The notes: generated by a model from the sequence alone, not told the origin. A DNA stretch of 64,000 nt from Hortaea werneckii (GCA_037044905.1 JBAOKB010000074.1:1-64000); one strand, 5' to 3'. Positions 11,014 to 21,686 are shown, counted from the stretch's first letter. Numbers and translations: made by a program.

Positions 11014-11310
11014 AACGAGTTTTCTAGTTAACCTAGATAGTCGAGCGAAGCTTATTAACTAGATATAAAAGTGTTTTTGTTTTAACTTAAGTAACGAGTA
11101 GGTCTTACTAATAGAATACAAAAGTATTTTTGTTTTAACTTAGATAATAGTAAAATCTTACTAATAAGATAAAAAAGTATTTTTAGTTTAACCTAAGCGA
11201 TAAGTAAAGCTTACCGCTTAGATAGAAAAGTATTTTTAGTCCTACCTAGGTAGCTAATAAGGCTTACTAGCTAGAAAGAGAAGGGCTTTTTAGCTTAACC
11301 TAGGTAGATC
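11014..11310. repeat. 53-bp tandem repeat inside the RIP block
   Basis: About five units of 53 bp. The anchor AAAAGTxTTTTT occurs at 11067, 11120, 11173 and 11226, with a degraded fifth copy near 11279, each followed by (T)TTAACxTAxxTA and a CTTACTAxxTAG-type segment. Units differ at many sites, so the array is old. It may be the terminal repeat region of the dead element or an independent satellite. Confidence 0.75.
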
Positions 11311-12618
11311 TTATAATACTCTAAACTAGTTAGAAACCTTCTAGAACATAGATAGTTATATACTAGGCTATATAATAGAAAGTAACTATAATCTATATAG
11401 TCGAATAGCTAGAATAATACTATAATAGAAGGTAAGTAGGTATACTATAACTAACTACTACCTAAATCGAATACCTCTAGTACGCGGTTACCTAGAACGA
11501 TTCTAAACCTTATAATCCCTTAGGGTAGCTAGGTATACTAATAGTACTCTCTAGAACTATAGATCCTATATAAGTAGTAGTAGGTTATTCTTTATACTCT
11601 TAATAAAGCTATCTCTAGATAGACCTCCTAGATAGATTCCTAAATAGCGTATCTTCTAAGTTTACTAAGGTAGCGAGGAGCTAGTATACGCCTTATAGCC
11701 TAAACTATCTTCTATCTACTTGTAGGTAAAAAGGTTCTTTAATAAGCTATAGCGTCCTATAATATTGTCTAAGTTAGCCTCTATATATTCTTATTAGTAT
11801 AGTAGCTAGCGTCCTATATATCTTTAAGTTATAAATTCTAATACTATAATAGAAAGAGTCTACTTCTTAAGACATTATAGTTAAGACCCCTAACCCTAAC
11901 TCTAAAACTAAAAATATTAATATTTAAGAGGATAAAAAGGATAAAATTAAGATAGTTTAATCTTTTAAGTTTAATACCTTAAGCTAGTATAGGTCTATAT
12001 CTTACTCTTTCTAGACTAATTTAGACTTCTAGATTAAGGCCTTGTCTATCTTAGGTAATACTTTTCTCTTATAGTATAGATTATATAAAGCCTACTATTA
12101 TTAGATATCTATTAATATAAAGTCTAAATATAAATAAAAAAATAGGGAGCAATCTTTATATTTTTTAAAAGGTATCTAATTTTAGTAGCCTTCTTTTAAT
12201 CTTCTAAGACTAGGTCTTATTTTTCTTCTATACTATAGATTATAAATAGTTAAAGGAATATACTTATCTACTTAAAAGAAATTTAGTTAGGATATTAAAA
12301 TTAAGAATAAGAGTAGCTTTCTTAAGTTAAGTAAAAATAACGATTTTTTCTAGCTTAGGTATAATTTTTCTTACTTTAAGATAATTATTTATTTACTCTT
12401 TAGAACCTCTTTTATTAAGTAGAAATACTTAGATTAATAATAAAATTAGCCTAGATAGTATTATCTTAATTTTTTCTAGTCTTTTCTTCGATTTTTGTCT
12501 CTTCTTAGTATAACCTAAGCTAGTTCCAAAAAGTGGTTTCTTAGACACAAGTGGTTCCATTTCCTCTTAAATCTACTACAATACAATTCTGTTCTTACCA
12601 AGTCCTAAGTCTAGGGCC

Positions 12619-13812
12619 ATGCGGCTTCTTAATACAGAGACCCGTGAACTATCGGAGCATTCTGTTGGACAGATTCCTCCGTTTGCAATCCTGTCCCACC
12701 GTTGGGGAGATAATGAAGTTTCCTACCATGACTATGTAGAACGCCGAGTAACAAACGGTATTGGTTACGAAAAGATCGTTGGCTTCTGCAACTTCGCGAA
12801 AAGTCGAAAGACGCCGCACCAGTGGGTCTGGGTTGACAGCTGCTGCATCGACAAAAGAAGCAGTTCAGAGCTTGCGGAGGCTATCAATTCTATGTACACA
12901 TGGTACCGCAATGCTGACATGTGCTACGTGTACATGAGAGATTTCGAAGTCACTGGAAAGCGCAAACGGAATGAAGATCATGATTTCCGTAAAAGCAATT
13001 GGTTTACGAGAGGCTGGACTCTTCAGGAACTACTCGCACCATCAACAGTAGTCTTCTGCGATAGGAATTGGAAAGAGTTCGGAACAAAGACAACTTTGGC
13101 ATCACAAATTCAGCAAGCAAGTGGTATCCCATCGCTATTTTTGCGAGGCGAAAAGCAACCTCAAAAAGCAAGCATTGCCATGCGAATGAGTTGGATGTCC
13201 CGAAGGACAACCACCAAACCAGAGGACATCGCATATTGCATACTTGGGCTGTTTGACGTGAGCATGCCCCTGCTATATGGAGAAGGAGATAGAGCTTTCA
13301 TGCGTCTTCAGCAAGAGATTATCAAGCGCTCAGATGACGAGTCCATCTTTGCGTGGACTTGCGACGTGAGCGAATGGGGCATGCTCGCACCTTCGCACAA
13401 AGCATTTCAAGGATCCGCAGACATCGTCAATATTCGTCTCAGACCAGAAGAGCGGATGCCATTCTTCATGACCAACAAAGGCTTGCATTTTCCAAGTTCC
13501 AGTGATACAGAAGCCTTGGACAAGGTCGACCAGTCCACGCGCATACCTATGGGGTACCCAGATCACGTTGTGGAGCTTGGATGTTTCTTTGGCCATAGCT
13601 CTGGAATGACGCATGAAGATCCCGGGATTGAGGAGGCGTGGGAAGAACGCACCTTGACGATCGAGCTCAAGCGATTTGGTCCCCTCTGGATGCGAATCAA
13701 CTGCAAAGAATTGGGCCAAGTATGCAACAGCCAGCGTCAAAAGCGACAAAATGGGACATATGTTGGGAAAGGCGTACAGAGGGTTTACATCATACAACAG
13801 CCAAACTTGTGA
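12619..13812 (+). CDS. HET-domain (heterokaryon incompatibility) protein
   Basis: 397 residues without introns, starting MRLLNTETREL. The N-terminal half carries the HET domain: a block around residues 22-32 (PFAILSHRWGD), a central block near 70-90 (HQWVWVDSCCIDK...AEAINSMYTWY), and YVYMRDF followed by SNWFTRGWTLQELLAP near residues 124-140. HET proteins are sensors or executors of nonself-triggered cell death after hyphal fusion and form large fast-changing families in ascomycetes. Here the domain is not followed by NACHT or WD repeats; the C-terminal part is unassigned. The ATG lies only about 100 bp from the edge of the RIP block, but the frame has normal composition and is intact. A downstream exon cannot be excluded. 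Confidence 0.85.
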   Translation: MRLLNTETRELSEHSVGQIPPFAILSHRWGDNEVSYHDYVERRVTNGIGYEKIVGFCNFAKSRKTPHQWVWVDSCCIDKRSSSELAEAINSMYTWYRNADMCYVYMRDFEVTGKRKRNEDHDFRKSNWFTRGWTLQELLAPSTVVFCDRNWKEFGTKTTLASQIQQASGIPSLFLRGEKQPQKASIAMRMSWMSRRTTTKPEDIAYCILGLFDVSMPLLYGEGDRAFMRLQQEIIKRSDDESIFAWTCDVSEWGMLAPSHKAFQGSADIVNIRLRPEERMPFFMTNKGLHFPSSSDTEALDKVDQSTRIPMGYPDHVVELGCFFGHSSGMTHEDPGIEEAWEERTLTIELKRFGPLWMRINCKELGQVCNSQRQKRQNGTYVGKGVQRVYIIQQPNL

Positions 13813-14723
13813 GCTTTGAGATCAAAGACGGCGAGAGAGGAGCACAAGGCCCATACTGGCCCGGAAATCATACGGCAGCGTCAGTGAAAGGCTGATTCAG
13901 AGTGGGTCCGATATCGTCTGGACCTGGCTACGGTGCGAGAGATGTGTCTGCTTTGCCGAATGATGGTAGAAGAACGGGACCGTAATCGCTCCTCGTACCA
14001 ACGGCGGCACGGCTTATTCTAGGAGCGCAGCAAAGCACGAGAGTGGCAGTAAGGGCGATGCAGGCAATAGCTTAAACTCTGCACGCAATGCTACTAGTTT
14101 CTGAACCTGCAATTGATGAGCCAAAGAGCAGCCAAGAGTACGGAGGCGCAGAGAGACGGGGGATGCGGGGATGGGGGGTAGTTCTGCCAATGTGCTACTT
14201 CATAACCAACAGCTTCCGAGGTGAAAAATAGATAAAAGGGAAATTGGGGAGAGAGTAAGGGAGCGCGGAAGACTTCTTCCGTCGGTTGGCAGAAGAGAGA
14301 GAGCTCGGGAGGGAAAAAGGCGACACAGGCTGTGTGAGTAGCAGCCCGAACGCTTCTTTTCCCTAATGAGTAGAAGCAGGTGCGGCACAAGAAGCTATTC
14401 AGGTCTCGATGGAGTATTTCACGCTAGTGCATTGCACGAAGAGCGCGCAATTCGTGACTTTCCCTAGTTACTATTGTGCACTAACCCCTAGTCTCTTTTA
14501 AAGAAATTTTTCTTTACGAGACCCTAGCTATTTTTACACGAATATCTGCAAGTTTCGTCTAGGCAAAAATAGATAATTAATCGTAAAGGGTTGAAAGTAT
14601 ATTATTATATCTATCTACCGCTTTATATGTGTTATGAAGCTTGTAGTCCTAACCCTAAAGTAGAGGTTAAGAATATTTTACTTTTGTAATTTAACTTCGA
14701 GTTACACCCTATACTCTCTACTT
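13813..14723. other. Convergent intergenic region with hairpin and RIP-like patch
   Basis: No gene found. From about 14440 to 14720 the sequence becomes AT-rich. It contains an imperfect inverted repeat at 14491-14522 (GTCTCTTTTAAAGAAA against TTTCTTTACGAGAC) and a telomere-like CCTAACCCTAAAG at 14648. It may be a remnant of a small element between the HET gene and the tannase gene. Confidence 0.55.
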
Positions 14724-16370
14724 TTACTCGCAAACGTAATTTGTCCAACTGTCGCTTTCTCCTGCCACGTATCTTGCGGTCTGTGGCCACGGACATAGCT
14801 TCCGAGTTCTTTCGCTTCCATCCGGCGGATCTGTGCTTAACATCGCTTCTGGTTTCCGACCGCGCTCGACCCATTTCACGAGCTCTGGCATGGCATGGTA
14901 TGTCGCCGGCACTGCCGGGTAGTAATCCGCTGCGCCGCAATGGCCGCCTCCTGGAATCATGAAAAGGTTGAAGAAGTCGCTCACATCCTCTTCGAAGAAG
15001 TTCTCAACTCGCTCTAGATATTGGATTGGCCAGATGGCAGCATTGAACGGATCCGCCCAACCCTGCGTAACGAGAAGCTTGCCACCGCAGTTGCGGAAGG
15101 TCGAAAGGTCCGGACTAATTTCATCGATGTGTGTCCCAGCCTGGACATCAACATCGACGACACCAGACTCCCAATCGAAAGTGTCCGCGCTGTAATTCAG
15201 GTCATTGTACACAAGAATTTGCAGGAGTGGAATGCTGAATGCCTCTGCTAAATCTCCCTCCTGCATTGCCCATTCGTTCTCACTGCCAAGAGAAAAGCCT
15301 GGATAGATCTGTGAACCATTGCCGGGCCGGGTGGGTCCTGCATAGATTGCCTTTGCTGCTTCGATTTGGGTTGCAGTGAGACAAAATGTCGCGTTGGAGG
15401 CACCATTGCCACATGCAAGAGACGATAGGTCAAAATCGCAGACTAGAGGATTTTCGATGAGACGATCTTGCACACCGTCTAATGTATCGCACGCATCAAG
15501 GACTGCGTTGGTGATGCCATTCAGCTCAATTTGTGTAAGATTTGAAGCCGATGTCTGCACGGTGCACAGTTAGTAGTTAGACTTGACGATCTGGGGACAG
15601 ACTCACATTAGTGTGTTGAGCATTCCATAGAAAACTAAGAGCCAGATGGCTGTACCAGTTTCCCGGTGAGCCTGCAATGATCCCATCAAAGAGCTCTGGG
15701 TGGTATTGTGCAAGTGCGAAGCCTTGTGCACCCCCTGTCGAGCAACCTAATTCACAAGGTGTTAGCTAATGGTTGCCGATTGTGGGATTGAGGATCTATG
15801 CACCATCGTAATACGAGAACATGGGCTGATCTCTGTAGTATGCGGCAGTCAGAGCTTTTGCTGCTAGAGTAAACAGACTGATAGCATTGTGTATCCATGC
15901 TTCAACCTGCGCCGGATCATGTAGATATGGCAAATACACGCCAGGCTCTCCCCCGCCATCGTTGTTTTGTGAGGCGAGATGACCTGCGTTTCCTCCTGCA
16001 ACGGCGACACCCAATCCAGAATCGAATTGCTGTAGCATATTCACATAGTCAATGGTACCTGCCATCCCGCCATTGCCGACTGCCATGAAGCGACCTTCGT
16101 AGTTCACCCAGTCCGGTAACCAAAGGGTGAAGGCAAGAGTATCGTCGGTGCCGTACTTAATGGTTGCATTGATCTCGCAGAACCCCTTCTGGTTAAAAGC
16201 ACCAGAGACGTTGCGTGCGTTGGGGCCTGATAAGCGACACTAGATATCGATGCGTTGAAAGTAGTCAAGGGTATGTCGAATGAACGATTGCTGCATTCCG
16301 TTGCTGGATGCGGTAGGACAAATGCTGTTGCGCAGCCCACTAGCAAAGGAAACAACGATTTGGAATGCAT
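14724..16370 (-). CDS. Secreted tannase / feruloyl esterase family protein, apparent frameshift
   Basis: Alpha/beta-hydrolase of the tannase family, which cleaves gallate, ferulate or caffeate esters outside the cell. The ATG at 16370 gives a signal peptide (MHSKSLFPLLVGCATAFVL). Exons: 16370 to about 15804, 15746-15607 and 15554-14724; the last junctions are in phase. The catalytic Ser is in GCSTGG, Asp in TQGWADPFN and His in GGGHCG. The Cys next to Ser and the Cys next to His form the CS-D-HC disulphide motif of the family. NGT-type N-terminal strands (GFCEINATIKYG, NYEGRFMAVGNGG) are present. Between 16238 and 16230 the frame must shift by one base to join the signal-peptide part to these strands, and no normal intron fits. 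It is divergent from the MFS transporter gene at 17211. Substrate is inferred from context; with the quinate genes, a chlorogenate- or shikimate-ester hydrolase is plausible. Confidence 0.85.
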
Positions 16371-17210
16371 GTCGTCAAAGATAATGTGCTGTCTTCTTTT
16401 CTTGCAGGGCAGCTCTCTCAAGCAAATGTACCCTCATTCTTCTTATATCACGAACGCCGAAAGCTAGCGCAGGGATGCGTAGAGCCACTCGGGTGAAGAC
16501 ACATCCAAGCACTCGAGAAGAAAGATTCGGCTTGCTAGAAGCTAATAACTTCCCCCGCAATTCAGATGCCGACACTGCAGATCCCGTCCAATGTGTTTGG
16601 GGGTCCAGCAAGTACATAGTAGAGTGCAAGGCAAGTCGACCGAAAGATCGGCCGTCGTCCGAAACTGTGTCACAAGTGAGGGGTTCAGCCATAATTATTG
16701 GACAGCACCAGGCGCCCTACAGCGAATTCTGTAAGACTACTTCCTGACTCATGAAAAAGACGCCAACGATGCTTGTCAGTTATTCGTCCTTGGTAGGAGT
16801 CTTGGTAGGAGTTTTTGGGACGCCCCGCACTTACAAGAGAGGAGAAGCTCTTGAGCCAGAACTGATGCTTGACTTATCCGCCTTGGCGGCCGCATATAGC
16901 ACGGGCTTTCATGCACGGAAGTGGGCCAAAGTATGTAGGGATCGACAAGAATGGTACAGAAGGAAGATACACATCTCTTTCGTGATCGTTTGTTATCCAC
17001 TGTCGGCCCTTGAAGCGGGCTTGGCTGCGTACGCTCTGGGGCAAGGTAGGAATTGATTTAATCCCAAATGTACTCCGCTATCGCTTCTACCCCATTCCTC
17101 GCTACCCCATCTGTCCCCACGACCCACGCTTTTGGAGGCTGCGGAGTGCGAGCCATTCACTATCCATTCATTACTTACTCCGAACCCGATAGCCCCGGAC
17201 GTTGAGCACA
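16371..17210. promoter_or_regulatory. Shared upstream region of tannase and transporter genes
   Basis: 840 bp between two divergent start codons, so the esterase and the transporter are placed for joint control. Small open frames here (for example 16751-17056) have no recognisable domain. By eye I see TTATCC at 16874 and 16993 but not the complete GGRTAA-N4-TTATCC palindrome of the Neurospora qa activator. Confidence 0.5.
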
Positions 17211-18878
17211 ATGGCAGACGACAAAGCGGTTCAATCGGTTTATCGTGAAGAGCCAGAGTTGGGTGGCTCCAAAGAGCACGCAGGCAATGGCTTGACGACT
17301 GTCTACTGTGGAAGAGGGAGCGAAGCAGAGAAGAAGTTGATCCTTCGTCAAGATCTGCGTATCATTCCACTATGCTCTTCAATTTATTTACTATGGTACA
17401 GCACCACCGGATTCCACCATGGGACCAAATTCATCTAACAGATCACCACAGCTACCTTGACAGAAGTAACATCGGCAATGCAAAGGTGCTCAACGAAAGC
17501 ACCGGCGATGACCTCCTCCAGGAGACGAACATGACGAACTATCAGTTCGTCATTGCGCTCATGGTCTTTCTCATCGCCTATGCGCTCTTCGAAGTTCCTT
17601 CCAACATCTGTCTGAAGCGCTTCAAACCCAGCAAGTGGATCGCATCCCTCATGCTTTCCTGGGGCGCACTTACTATGGGCCTTGGAGGGACCAAGTCATT
17701 CGGATCGGTCACGGCGGTGCGCTTTCTCTTGGGTGTGTTCGAGGCTGGGCTTTTTCCTGGCTTAGTCTACTACCTGACTTTTTGGGTGAGTACAGAGCAA
17801 TACCGGCAATGCACAAGTGTGGGAAGATTCTAATGCATCTTTGAAGTACCGTACCGAGGAGAGAAGCATCAGAGTTGCTTTGATTCTAGCGTCTGCGACG
17901 CTCGCAGGCGCATTTGGTGGAGCCATCGCCTACGGTATGTCCAGTTCATGGCTATCAAGTTTAACACTGACATTTCACAGGCGTCGGGCACATGAATGGA
18001 GCCTCGGGATTGAGCGCTTGGAGATGGTTATTCATTCTGGAAGGCCTTCCGTCCTGTCTTTCCTCGATCGCCGTCTACTTTATACTCCCTGACTATCCAG
18101 AGACCTCCAGCTGGCTCTCTCACGAAGAGAAAGAGCTCGCTACCGAGCGCTTACGACTTGAAGGCTCGAAAGGCCACGGCCACATGTCATGGGCCGACGC
18201 TAAATCTACATTGATGGACTGGAGACTATATGCCCATTATGCTGTATGGTGTTTTCATGCAAGTTATGACCTGGCAATGTACTAATAACTGGCCAGGTAT
18301 ACTTCGGTATCAGCACTCCGTTCTCCTCGCTCTCGCTCTTTACCCCGACAATTACAGCTGGTCTAGGTTATAACGGCCTCAAAGCTCAGTTGATGACTGT
18401 CCCCCCTTACGCTTGCGCTTACGTCGTTACGGTAGCAAACTCTTGGTCAGCAGATCATTTCAACGCGCGTGGCATTCACTCGGCAGTTTTCGCAACCATC
18501 GGAGCCCTCGGATTCCTTGTTTCGGCAGTCCTGCCTCCTGACGCCTACGCGCATCGCTATGGATGTTTGATTGTTGCAGCTTCGGGTGCTTTCGCTTGCA
18601 TACCACCTCTGCTCGGATGGTTGTCTTCGAACCTCTTCACTACGGGAGCGGTAGGTCTTGCTATTGCCATGAACATCTCTTTTGGGGCGCCAGGTCAGAT
18701 TGCGGGTGTGTGGATCTACAAAGCAAACGAGAAGAAAGAAGGCTATCCAACGGGCCATTGGACGAACGCAGCCCTACTATTCTTCGTCGCTGCTGGATGC
18801 GGCGGTTTGATGCTTTACTACAAGGCGTGCAACCGCAAGATCAGAGCCGAAGGAGGCGATCGACTATACAAGTACTAA
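17211..18878 (+). CDS. MFS transporter, anion:cation symporter (Dal5/Tna1-like) family
   Basis: Five exons (17211-17395, 17452-17785, 17847-17934, 17981-18243, 18297-18878) join in phase to 483 residues. Around residue 63 it has CYLDRSNIGNAK, the signature after helix 1 of the fungal anion:cation symporter group, which carries carboxylates such as nicotinate, allantoate and aromatic or sugar acids. Further marks are GVFEAGLFPGLVYYLTFW and SAWRWLFILEG. About 12 membrane segments are expected. It shares its upstream region with the tannase gene and is followed by dehydrogenases of the quinate/shikimate route, so uptake of the acid released by the esterase is the likely job (inference). Known quinate permeases (qa-y, QutD) belong to the sugar-porter group, so this is a different solution. 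The start is the ATG at 17211. Confidence 0.88.
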
Positions 18879-19005
18879 ACGAGAAACAATTTGTGTAACT
18901 GGATTGCACGCAACACAGTACTAGGCTGTCTACTCTTTGTTCTCATTTTACGGCAAGAAAAGGTATCCCAAGATATACGAAGTTGTTGCTATATCATTAT
19001 TGCAT

Positions 19006-19887
19006 TCATAGCTTTTGTATCTGCTCCCCACCCTCCTTTGCTACAACAGCATCCACAATGGCTTTCTTTGGTGCTTCTCGCCCAGTCCAGAGTCTATATT
19101 GATCGAACGCTTGTGAGAGCAAAACTTGCACGCCAGGCACAGTCACCCACCCTTCACTTCTTTGAGCTACAGCGAGTAATGGGGTCTGTCTTGGCTTGTA
19201 CGACATGTCGATACATAGCCCGTGGCCCTGGAAGACTCCCTCGAACTGCTCTTCTGTGGTGACATGCGCCGGCACAGTACCGATTACGACGTCGTAATCT
19301 TTCGGCATGTCTTTCGCGCTGTCTAGCACGGTGATCTTGAAATGGTCTGAGAATTGCTCTCGCACGGCCTCTGCTACGGCTTTCGTTCGATTGACAAGGT
19401 AGATGTCCTTCAATCCCGCTTGATACATGGCGTACAATGCTGCCCGTGAGGCTCCTCCAGCTCCCAGTACAAGTCCAATTTCTGCCGGCGAATCCGTGGA
19501 GTTCTTGTAAGATTCGATGATACTGTGCAAGCCAGACCAGTCGGTATTATCTCCCGTAATGACTCGATTGCGTCCTTGGCCAGATACTACAAGTGTGTTG
19601 ATCGCTCCAATGGCAAGCGCTGTCTGGGATTGTTGCTGGCAGAACTTGTGTACTTGCAATTTGTGCGGCATAGTTACGCTTGCGCCTCCGAAATCATCCC
19701 GCTCGATCAAATGTGCGACTCCATCGATACCTGGCGACTCCTGAATTTGATACTGATAAGGCAGTTGATCGTGTTTGAAGCCGGCATTGTGGATAGTCGG
19801 TGAAATGCTGAAGGAGATTCCGTTGCCAAAAATATAGAACTCTTTGGAGACGTCGGTGTCATTGGCCGCCTCTGAGGTCAAAGTCAT
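19006..19887 (-). CDS. Shikimate/quinate dehydrogenase-like enzyme 1
   Basis: 293 residues, no intron, ATG at 19887. AroE-type fold: substrate strand with SISPTIHN (the S-x-S pair that binds the carboxylate), catalytic Lys in TMPHK, Asp in GDNTDW, and glycine-rich GAGGASRAA of the nucleotide-binding half. After the next strand it reads NRTKAVAE; NRT in this place is typical of NADP-using shikimate dehydrogenases. Oxidises shikimate or quinate to the 3-dehydro acid, or works in reverse. It follows the transporter tail to tail (stop codons 127 bp apart) and lies downstream of a second, diverged paralogue in the same direction. Because the housekeeping activity is in AROM, a stand-alone copy in this context is expected to be catabolic. 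Confidence 0.87.
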   Translation of the reverse strand: MTLTSEAANDTDVSKEFYIFGNGISFSISPTIHNAGFKHDQLPYQYQIQESPGIDGVAHLIERDDFGGASVTMPHKLQVHKFCQQQSQTALAIGAINTLVVSGQGRNRVITGDNTDWSGLHSIIESYKNSTDSPAEIGLVLGAGGASRAALYAMYQAGLKDIYLVNRTKAVAEAVREQFSDHFKITVLDSAKDMPKDYDVVIGTVPAHVTTEEQFEGVFQGHGLCIDMSYKPRQTPLLAVAQRSEGWVTVPGVQVLLSQAFDQYRLWTGREAPKKAIVDAVVAKEGGEQIQKL

Positions 19888-20394
19888 CGTCGTCAAACAG
19901 GAGAGCACTTAAGTAAATCGCCTTCCAAGTTGCAAAGGCACAGAGCCAGCAGCGCATCGGGCAAACCTACATCTAAAGTAAGATTGCCATGGTTGGTGCC
20001 GAGGAGCTGGGACAGCGCGGCAAATGGCTTTTCCTACAAGCCGCACACTGTGAGTTGGAATCCACAAGATAAGACTTGCAGCATCGGCTTACCACTTTTC
20101 CGAATGCATTGGGGTCGTGGTTGAGACCTGTATGTGAAAACAAACAGCGTTTTCTGTCTCCTTGTGTTCCATGCCGCCTGGAGCTATTGACAGTTGCATC
20201 GAGACCCTCGAAGCGAAGATGCAGAAATATATTCCTACCTGCATGACACCTAGGGAGACTGACTTCACAGTTCGAGAAGTGAATGCCGTTCTTGAATTGC
20301 TCCAATTCAGATTTCAATCTGTCGAACTCAACAATTTGGGTTCGCTTCAATTACCTCAATACACACTTACGCGACTGCTCCATCCCTGTTCTCT
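19888..20394. other. Intergenic region with possible gene remnant
   Basis: 507 bp between the two dehydrogenase genes. On the minus strand about 40 codons near 20030-19905 are open and look protein-like (they include GTNHGNLTLDVGLPDAL) and another open stretch lies near 20290-20230. I could not join them to a start codon in phase or recognise a family. This may be a decayed small gene; otherwise it is simply the promoter of enzyme 1. Confidence 0.3.
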
Positions 20395-21330
20395 CTACGA
20401 GAAGTTCACAGGCTCCACTCCGTAATTGATGCCCGGGCTAGATTTTGCCTCCTTGTTTAATACGTCCCAGGCCTCTCTCGCTAGGTCCTCGCTTATCACT
20501 TTCGCATCAGTACCTGGGCTGAACCATACTCTGTACTGTTCTAGTATTTGGTGCCCAATGATGTCCGTGCCTGCCACCGTGGCCCAGGAGTACTTCCTCG
20601 CAAGTTGAATTTTCCTGGTCTCGATTGGCTTGAAACACGTGTCCAGAAAAACTCCTGGCGCTTTGGCAGATGCCAGAAAATGGTCGAAGATCCTGAACGC
20701 CACCTTTTCGGGTTCAGATTGCGGTTGAAAGTCGGGAACTGTGCCTACAATGTAGTAAGGTGTCTCCAGAGTTTGCGACTGGTGAACGCTAGTAACATGT
20801 GTCATCCTGGTTCCAATCGCTGATCTCATTTTGGCTGTGTCTTGCTCGAGTGCCTCCACTTCCTTGTCATCGCGGTTGACGACGTAAATATCAGGACACT
20901 TGAGATGGACTGATAGAGCATACACTGCTGCTCTACTTGCACCGCCCGCGCCAAAAATCAGTGCTGGTTTTCCGGCCCCTCGACTATCAGCGGCAGAGAG
21001 ACTGCCCAGAACGCCTCGCCAGTCTGTGTTCGATCCTATGAGACGCCCATCCTGAGAAATGAAGACGTTGTTGCAGGCTCCGATAGTTGCGACAAGCTCG
21101 TCAGTCTCGTCAAGCAGATCTACGACTGATTGCTTGTAGGGCATGGTGATGACAGCCCCGCCAAAATCTGGGCTTTTCAATAGTTTGTTGACATCGTCGA
21201 GTGTTTGTGCTTCAGTGGCTCGGAAGACATATGGTTGCTGCAATCTTCTGCAAATGTGATTGTGCATGACCGGTGCAATGCTGTGGCCGACACCAATGCC
21301 GATGAGATGGAGGTTCCTTTGTGAAGACAT
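20395..21330 (-). CDS. Shikimate/quinate dehydrogenase-like enzyme 2, NAD-type motif
   Basis: 311 residues, no intron, ATG at 21330. Same AroE fold as the neighbour but clearly diverged: GVGHSIAPVMHN at the substrate site (the second Ser of the usual S-x-S is Ala), Lys in TMPYK, Asp in SNTDW and GAGGASRAAVYAL. The coenzyme strand ends VVNRDD, with Asp where NADP enzymes have Thr. In this family Asp at that place goes with NAD use and quinate/shikimate catabolism. The first step of quinate breakdown is therefore a good assignment. It is divergent from the dehydroshikimate dehydratase gene, sharing a 356-bp upstream region. Which of the two paralogues takes quinate and which shikimate cannot be read from sequence. 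Confidence 0.87.
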   Translation of the reverse strand: MSSQRNLHLIGIGVGHSIAPVMHNHICRRLQQPYVFRATEAQTLDDVNKLLKSPDFGGAVITMPYKQSVVDLLDETDELVATIGACNNVFISQDGRLIGSNTDWRGVLGSLSAADSRGAGKPALIFGAGGASRAAVYALSVHLKCPDIYVVNRDDKEVEALEQDTAKMRSAIGTRMTHVTSVHQSQTLETPYYIVGTVPDFQPQSEPEKVAFRIFDHFLASAKAPGVFLDTCFKPIETRKIQLARKYSWATVAGTDIIGHQILEQYRVWFSPGTDAKVISEDLAREAWDVLNKEAKSSPGINYGVEPVNFS

Positions 21331-21686
21331 GCTGACTGCACGTTATCCCGTACTATTGTAAAGTACATCGCAGGACTTTGTCCATATCAATTCGCGGCCC
21401 ATTGATATGTGGAAGGTGTCCACCGGAAAAGGCATTTTGCGGGCGGGCGTTTGCTTTGCGAGCGGCGCTGGACGAACCTTGGAAGTTGCAGTGCTGTTCA
21501 GAGACCGATGACGGCTCAGCCTTTTGCCGACAGCTGCCCCTCCACTCGCCAACGCTTAGCGAAACGAACATGTCAAGACTCCGGTTCTCAAAACGACCGC
21601 ATAGTCTCAAGATATCATCAAGCTTGGACTTCGATGACTGTCAGAGACTACGTCGCCAGCATCGCTTTCTTGTCCTTTTTGCCAAC
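21331..21686. promoter_or_regulatory. Shared upstream region of dehydrogenase 2 and dehydratase
   Basis: 356 bp between divergent start codons of two enzymes that act in one pathway; a natural site for joint control. A TTATCC half-site lies at 21343-21348, without a clear partner. The open frame running through it into the dehydratase lacks family similarity and is probably not translated. Confidence 0.5.

Larger units (their letters stand above)
6040..12520. repeat. RIP-mutated, AT-rich transposon graveyard
   Basis: About 6.5 kb in which CpA and TpG are almost absent, TpA is everywhere and every frame is full of TAA/TAG. C survives mainly as CpT, CpC and CpG. This is the expected end state of repeat-induced point mutation, which converts CpA to TpA on both strands. 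The composition changes abruptly at both edges, to normal GC at about 6040 and about 12520. It contains a recognisable dead reverse transcriptase (9121-9450) and a 53-bp tandem repeat; the rest could not be assigned. No open frame of useful length exists, and no working gene is expected. Confidence 0.93.

Noticed and set aside
19905..20350. Gene between the two dehydrogenases, perhaps the missing dehydroquinase
   Set aside because: Open stretches do not join in phase to a start codon and show no dehydroquinase motif; recorded only as a possible remnant.
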